From an uncultured Spirochaetales bacterium (GTDB taxonomy: Bacteria; Spirochaetota; Spirochaetia; Sphaerochaetales; Sphaerochaetaceae), in contig CAKQTE010000109.1 in the NCBI GenBank assembly GCA_934276485.1, forward strand, positions 1 to 9,141: a stretch of 9,141 bases of DNA, written 5' to 3'. Positions 6,141-9,141 of this stretch are shown one piece after another. Numbering within the stretch: the first letter of the stretch is position 1; the number at the start of each line of letters is the position of its first letter. Made by a program: the position numbers and the translations under genes. The notes beneath the pieces are model-generated. The model was not told the origin of the DNA and searched no databases. It saw nothing but the letters and a program-made list of their open reading frames with translations.

Positions 6141-6256
6141 ATGAGAAAAATGGAAAAAATATCAACATTACGTATATTTATTCGATAAATTTAAAAATTT
6201 ATGAATATTTTATATTTGCTTTATTTATTTTATTTGTAACAAAATAACTACTTTTA

Positions 6257-6265
6257 TGCTAATTA
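6257..6265 (+). promoter_or_regulatory. Candidate extended -10 element for the lipoprotein gene
   Basis: TGC followed by TAATTA gives an extended -10, similar to the TGCTAATAT used before the AlbA_2 gene. The best upstream -35 candidate, TTGTAA at 6234-6239, is 20 bp away, which is too long. This would give a leader of about 100 bases. In the leader, GTCTG 6329-6333 can pair with CAGAC 6343-6347 shortly before the GGGAGG ribosome site at 6360-6365. Confidence 0.25.
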
Positions 6266-6371
6266 TCTTGAAATATTGATTAAAATTATTAATCGACAGA
6301 TGAAAGAATCTTTGATAAAGTTATTGCAGTCTGTATCCGATGCAGACATTTAACCAAATGGGAGGTCATAT

Positions 6372-8984
6372 ATGAAAAAAATATGGACTGTTCTTCTTGT
6401 AGTTCTAATGGTACTCATGGCTGTAACAAGCTGTGGTAAGAAAGCACCAGCTCAGACAACTACAAGCACAACAACTACAGCAGCACCAAAGGCAGAGACA
6501 CCTAAGGTAGAAGCTCCAAAAGCGGAGGCTCCAAAAGCAACTGAAGCTCCAAAGGCTACTAAGGCAGCTGTAGAAGACACTTATACATACACAGATAGTG
6601 TAGTTCAGCTAGCTACAAACTGGAACCCTCACACATATCAGACAAAGGATGATTTTTATCCTGCTGAATTCATTCGTGCTGGTTTCTATAACTTCATCTT
6701 CAACGATGCACTACACCCAGTTGATGGCAAGGCTCCATATGAAGGCTACGTAATCGTACCTGAGATGGCTTCTGCAATGCCAGTTGATGTTACAGAGCAG
6801 GTTAAGGCTGAACACCCAGAGTTCAACATCCCAGCTTCTGCAACAGCAGGCTATGCTTACACAATCGATCTAAACCCAGACGCATGTTGGGAAAATGGAA
6901 AGAAGATCAACGCTGACACATATGTAGAGTCAATGAAGAGACTTCTTGATCCAAGACTACTTAACTACAGAGCATCTGACTACTATGTACAGAGCCTCTC
7001 AATCGCTGGTGCAGAGTTCTATGCTAACCAGGGACAGAAGAAGGTTATTACAGTTGGTCAGGCAATGGCTAACGAAGGATATTCAGACCTTGATGAGTTC
7101 CTCGCTGCAAAGGGAGACGACTTTGAAGGTTACATCAACTGGTCATACTCATTCGGTGAAGAATATGATTTCACAAAGCATCCAGTAGAAGACAAGAATG
7201 ATGTTGATATCGATATCGACGCATTCGTTCCTGCAACAGATGAAACAAAGAAGACTCCATTCACACTTAACCAGCTTGTTAACTTCTATGTTAACGTAAA
7301 CGCAGTTCTTCAGGGCGCTGACAGAGACCAGGCTATGGCATGGGTTCCTGCAGAGCTATATGTTGAATGGACATACCCAAGCAACATCTCATTTGACACA
7401 GTTGGATGTTACAAGACAGGTGAGTACCAGATTACACTTGTATTCGGTAAGTCACTTGCTGGATTCCAGCTTCTATACAACCTCTCAAGCTCATGGCTTG
7501 TTGAACCAGAGCTATATGATGCATGTCTATCAGAGAGCAATGGTGTTTGGACATCAAAGTACAACACATCAGTTGATACAACTCTCTCATATGGCCCATA
7601 TAAGCTAGTTTCTTATCAGACAGATAAGGCAATGAGATTCGAGAAGAACGATAAGTGGTATGGTTGGACAGATGGAAAGCACGTCTATGTTGACCCAACA
7701 GATGGCCAGACATATCCAATGTACCAGACAACAGCTATCGCAACTCAGAAGGTTGAAGAGAACTCAACAGCTAAGCTCATGTTCCTCAAGGGTGAGTTGA
7801 TGACTTACTCACTTGGTGCTGAAGACTTCGCTCAGTACAGAAACTCAGATTATTGCCACGTTGTTCCTGAAGAAACAATCTTCTTCTTGATCGTTAACGG
7901 CTACGAGCAGGCTATCAATAACAGAGAGGCTGCAGCTGACTTCGATAAGAATACTACAGATCTTCAGACAATGACTCTTCTCAACTTCAGAAAGGCACTT
8001 GCTGTAACATACGACAAGGAGCTCTTCGCAGCAACAATCTCACCAGCAAGAAGCGGTGCATACGGAATCATCGGTACTAAGTACATCTATGATCCAGACA
8101 CAGGTGCTCGTTACAGAGATACAGATAAGGCTAAGCAGGTTCTTTGCGACTTCTACTCAGTTGACGTATCTAAGTTCGCTTCTCTTGATGATGCTGTTGA
8201 TTCAATCACAGGATTTGACCCAGTCAAGGCTAAGGAACTATATGCAGAGGCATTCAAGGATGCTCTTGCACTTGGTTACATCACAGACAACAACAATGAT
8301 GGAATTTCAGACCAGACAGTTACTATCGAGTACTGTATCTCAGCTGATTCTTCATTCATGACAAAGACAATTGATTACCTCAATGAGAAGATGGCAGAAG
8401 TAACAGCTGGAACTCCATTCGATGGTAAGGTTAAGTTTGTTAAGTCCGCTCCTTATGGCAACGACTGGTCTAACAAGATCCGTGCTGGTCTTTCTGATAC
8501 TGTTCTTGGTGGATGGTCCGGTGCTGTTCTTGACCCATTCGGTTTGACAGACCTCTACACAAACCCAAGCTATCAGTACGATGGTAGATGGTTCGATTCA
8601 GCTTCTGTTAAGCTAACTATCAACGTTCCAGTTAATGGTGTTGCTACAGATGTTACAATGAGCCTCAGAAAGTGGTCAGATTCCCTCAACGGAACAACTG
8701 TTTCACAGGAAGGTGTTGAATACAACTTCGGTGAAGGTATTGCTGACGTTGAGACAAGACTTGATATCCTTGCTGCAATCGAGGGTGCTGTTCTTAACAC
8801 ATATGACTACCTACCTATGCTCCAGAATGCAGGAATGAGCTTACTTACTCAGAAAGCTTACTACGTAGTTGATGAGTACAATGCTATTCTTGGTCGTGGT
8901 GGTATCACATACCTCAAGTATAACTACTCAGATGCTGAATGGGCTGAGTATGTTAAGAGCCAGGGTGGAGAGCTTAAGTACTAA
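6372..8984 (+). CDS. Oligopeptide ABC transporter substrate-binding lipoprotein (SBP family 5), enlarged
   Basis: 870 residues. The N-terminus is a lipoprotein signal peptide with lipobox VTSC, Cys21 being the lipid anchor, so the protein should sit outside the membrane. Residues 22-67 are a Thr-rich then Ala/Pro/Lys/Glu linker with repeated EAPKA units. The core matches SBP_bac_5/OppA-like proteins: NWNPHTYQTKDDFY near 83-96, then YTIDLNPDACWENGKKINADTYVESMKRLLDPR, the family signature for the ligand domain. Typical members have 500-600 residues; here about 120 extra residues (roughly 225-343) lie between the signature and the YQITLVF strand. DNNNDGISD at 639-647 fits a DxNxDGxxD calcium loop. 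The start is supported by GGGAGG six bases upstream. Strongly biased codons (ACA, AGA, GCT, CTT) suggest high expression. No permease or ATPase genes follow before a terminator, so partners must be encoded elsewhere. The ligand is likely a peptide but is unproven. Confidence 0.9.
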   Translation: MKKIWTVLLVVLMVLMAVTSCGKKAPAQTTTSTTTTAAPKAETPKVEAPKAEAPKATEAPKATKAAVEDTYTYTDSVVQLATNWNPHTYQTKDDFYPAEFIRAGFYNFIFNDALHPVDGKAPYEGYVIVPEMASAMPVDVTEQVKAEHPEFNIPASATAGYAYTIDLNPDACWENGKKINADTYVESMKRLLDPRLLNYRASDYYVQSLSIAGAEFYANQGQKKVITVGQAMANEGYSDLDEFLAAKGDDFEGYINWSYSFGEEYDFTKHPVEDKNDVDIDIDAFVPATDETKKTPFTLNQLVNFYVNVNAVLQGADRDQAMAWVPAELYVEWTYPSNISFDTVGCYKTGEYQITLVFGKSLAGFQLLYNLSSSWLVEPELYDACLSESNGVWTSKYNTSVDTTLSYGPYKLVSYQTDKAMRFEKNDKWYGWTDGKHVYVDPTDGQTYPMYQTTAIATQKVEENSTAKLMFLKGELMTYSLGAEDFAQYRNSDYCHVVPEETIFFLIVNGYEQAINNREAAADFDKNTTDLQTMTLLNFRKALAVTYDKELFAATISPARSGAYGIIGTKYIYDPDTGARYRDTDKAKQVLCDFYSVDVSKFASLDDAVDSITGFDPVKAKELYAEAFKDALALGYITDNNNDGISDQTVTIEYCISADSSFMTKTIDYLNEKMAEVTAGTPFDGKVKFVKSAPYGNDWSNKIRAGLSDTVLGGWSGAVLDPFGLTDLYTNPSYQYDGRWFDSASVKLTINVPVNGVATDVTMSLRKWSDSLNGTTVSQEGVEYNFGEGIADVETRLDILAAIEGAVLNTYDYLPMLQNAGMSLLTQKAYYVVDEYNAILGRGGITYLKYNYSDAEWAEYVKSQGGELKY

Positions 8985-9066
8985 TATCTTGTATAATCAA
9001 GATTAAGCTATGTTTTCAGAATAAACGCATGAAGAAATTAGGCTCGATAATTTTAGCCATTTAAAT

Positions 9067-9107
9067 GAGGAATTTCGGTTTTTTAGCTGAAGTTCCTCTT
9101 TTCTTTT
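9067..9107 (+). terminator. Intrinsic terminator of the lipoprotein gene
   Basis: GAGGAATTTCGG (9067-9078) pairs over 12 bp, with two G-U pairs, with CTGAAGTTCCTC (9087-9098) around an 8-base loop. The T-rich tail TTTTCTTTT follows at 9099-9107. It lies 83 bp after the stop codon. Confidence 0.88.
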
Positions 9108-9127
9108 GATTGGATGTAGTGTATAAT
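9099..9127 (+). promoter_or_regulatory. Possible promoter of the next gene, at the window edge
   Basis: TATAAT at 9122-9127 is a perfect -10 box. The -35 position 17 bp upstream reads TTTTCT, a poor match lying in the terminator T-run. The gene it would serve is outside the window. Confidence 0.35.
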
Positions 9128-9141
9128 TATAACTACTGGAG

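Larger units (their letters stand above)
5791..6371. other. 581-bp AT-rich divergent spacer between deoB and the lipoprotein gene
   Basis: No convincing gene was found on either strand; the tiny frames present (8-14 codons) lack support. The half next to deoB holds a long inverted repeat (5873-5927) and a terminator-like stem (6005-6027). The half next to the lipoprotein gene is very AT-rich (about 6141-6300), with two short stems before it. No clear deoB promoter was found; TTGCAA at 5852-5857 and TATTAT at 5822-5827 on the minus strand are too far apart. No purine or other riboswitch core was recognised. Confidence 0.7.

Noticed and set aside
5800..6371. Purine riboswitch upstream of deoB or the lipoprotein gene
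   Set aside because: The conserved core sequences of that class were not found on either strand.
7432..7731. Minus-strand reading frame of about 100 codons within the lipoprotein gene
   Set aside because: It mirrors strongly biased codons of the real gene and its translation resembles no known protein.

Overview
The window is 9.1 kb of AT-rich bacterial DNA that looks like a low-GC Bacillota genome of clostridial type. The basis is strong AGGAGG-type ribosome sites, AGA and ACA preferred codons, a diaminopentanoate dehydrogenase-like gene typical of amino-acid-fermenting Clostridia, and a large lipoprotein peptide-binding protein. The species cannot be named from the sequence. No rRNA, tRNA or CRISPR array was seen.

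Left part (1-1216): bases 1-292 look like the right end of an IS200/IS605-type (TnpB) element. There is a possible decayed tnpB tail, then a structured RNA with a TTCG-capped stem and a possible pseudoknot, then an imperfect terminal hairpin followed by TTCAC. At base 293 the reading frame becomes a 2,4-diaminopentanoate dehydrogenase-like protein that lacks its N-terminal Rossmann strand. The simplest reading is that the element sits inside this gene (ord) and has broken it.

Middle part (1217-4058): two accessory genes in the same direction. The first encodes an AlbA_2/Schlafen-like domain, a GHKL-type ATPase region and a C-terminal winged helix. It is preceded by an unusual cluster of TGTCA boxes overlapping a good promoter, which suggests autoregulation. 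The second encodes a Fic family protein (DUF4172-like N-terminus, complete HPFEDGNGR motif, C-terminal winged helix). Both pair an enzymatic domain with a winged helix and may form a small regulatory or defence-like module, which is inference.

Right-middle (4024-5790, minus strand): deoB (phosphopentomutase), followed by a GNAT acetyltransferase in a probable two-gene operon. A 10-bp hairpin between them covers an upstream TTG start of the acetyltransferase. The acetyltransferase and fic genes converge and overlap by 35 bp.

Right part (5791-9141): a 581-bp AT-rich divergent spacer contains several inverted repeats. It is followed by an 870-residue oligopeptide-binding lipoprotein (SBP family 5) with an extra segment of about 120 residues and a calcium-loop-like motif. 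A strong intrinsic terminator follows directly, so this gene appears to be transcribed alone. A possible promoter for the next gene lies at the right edge.
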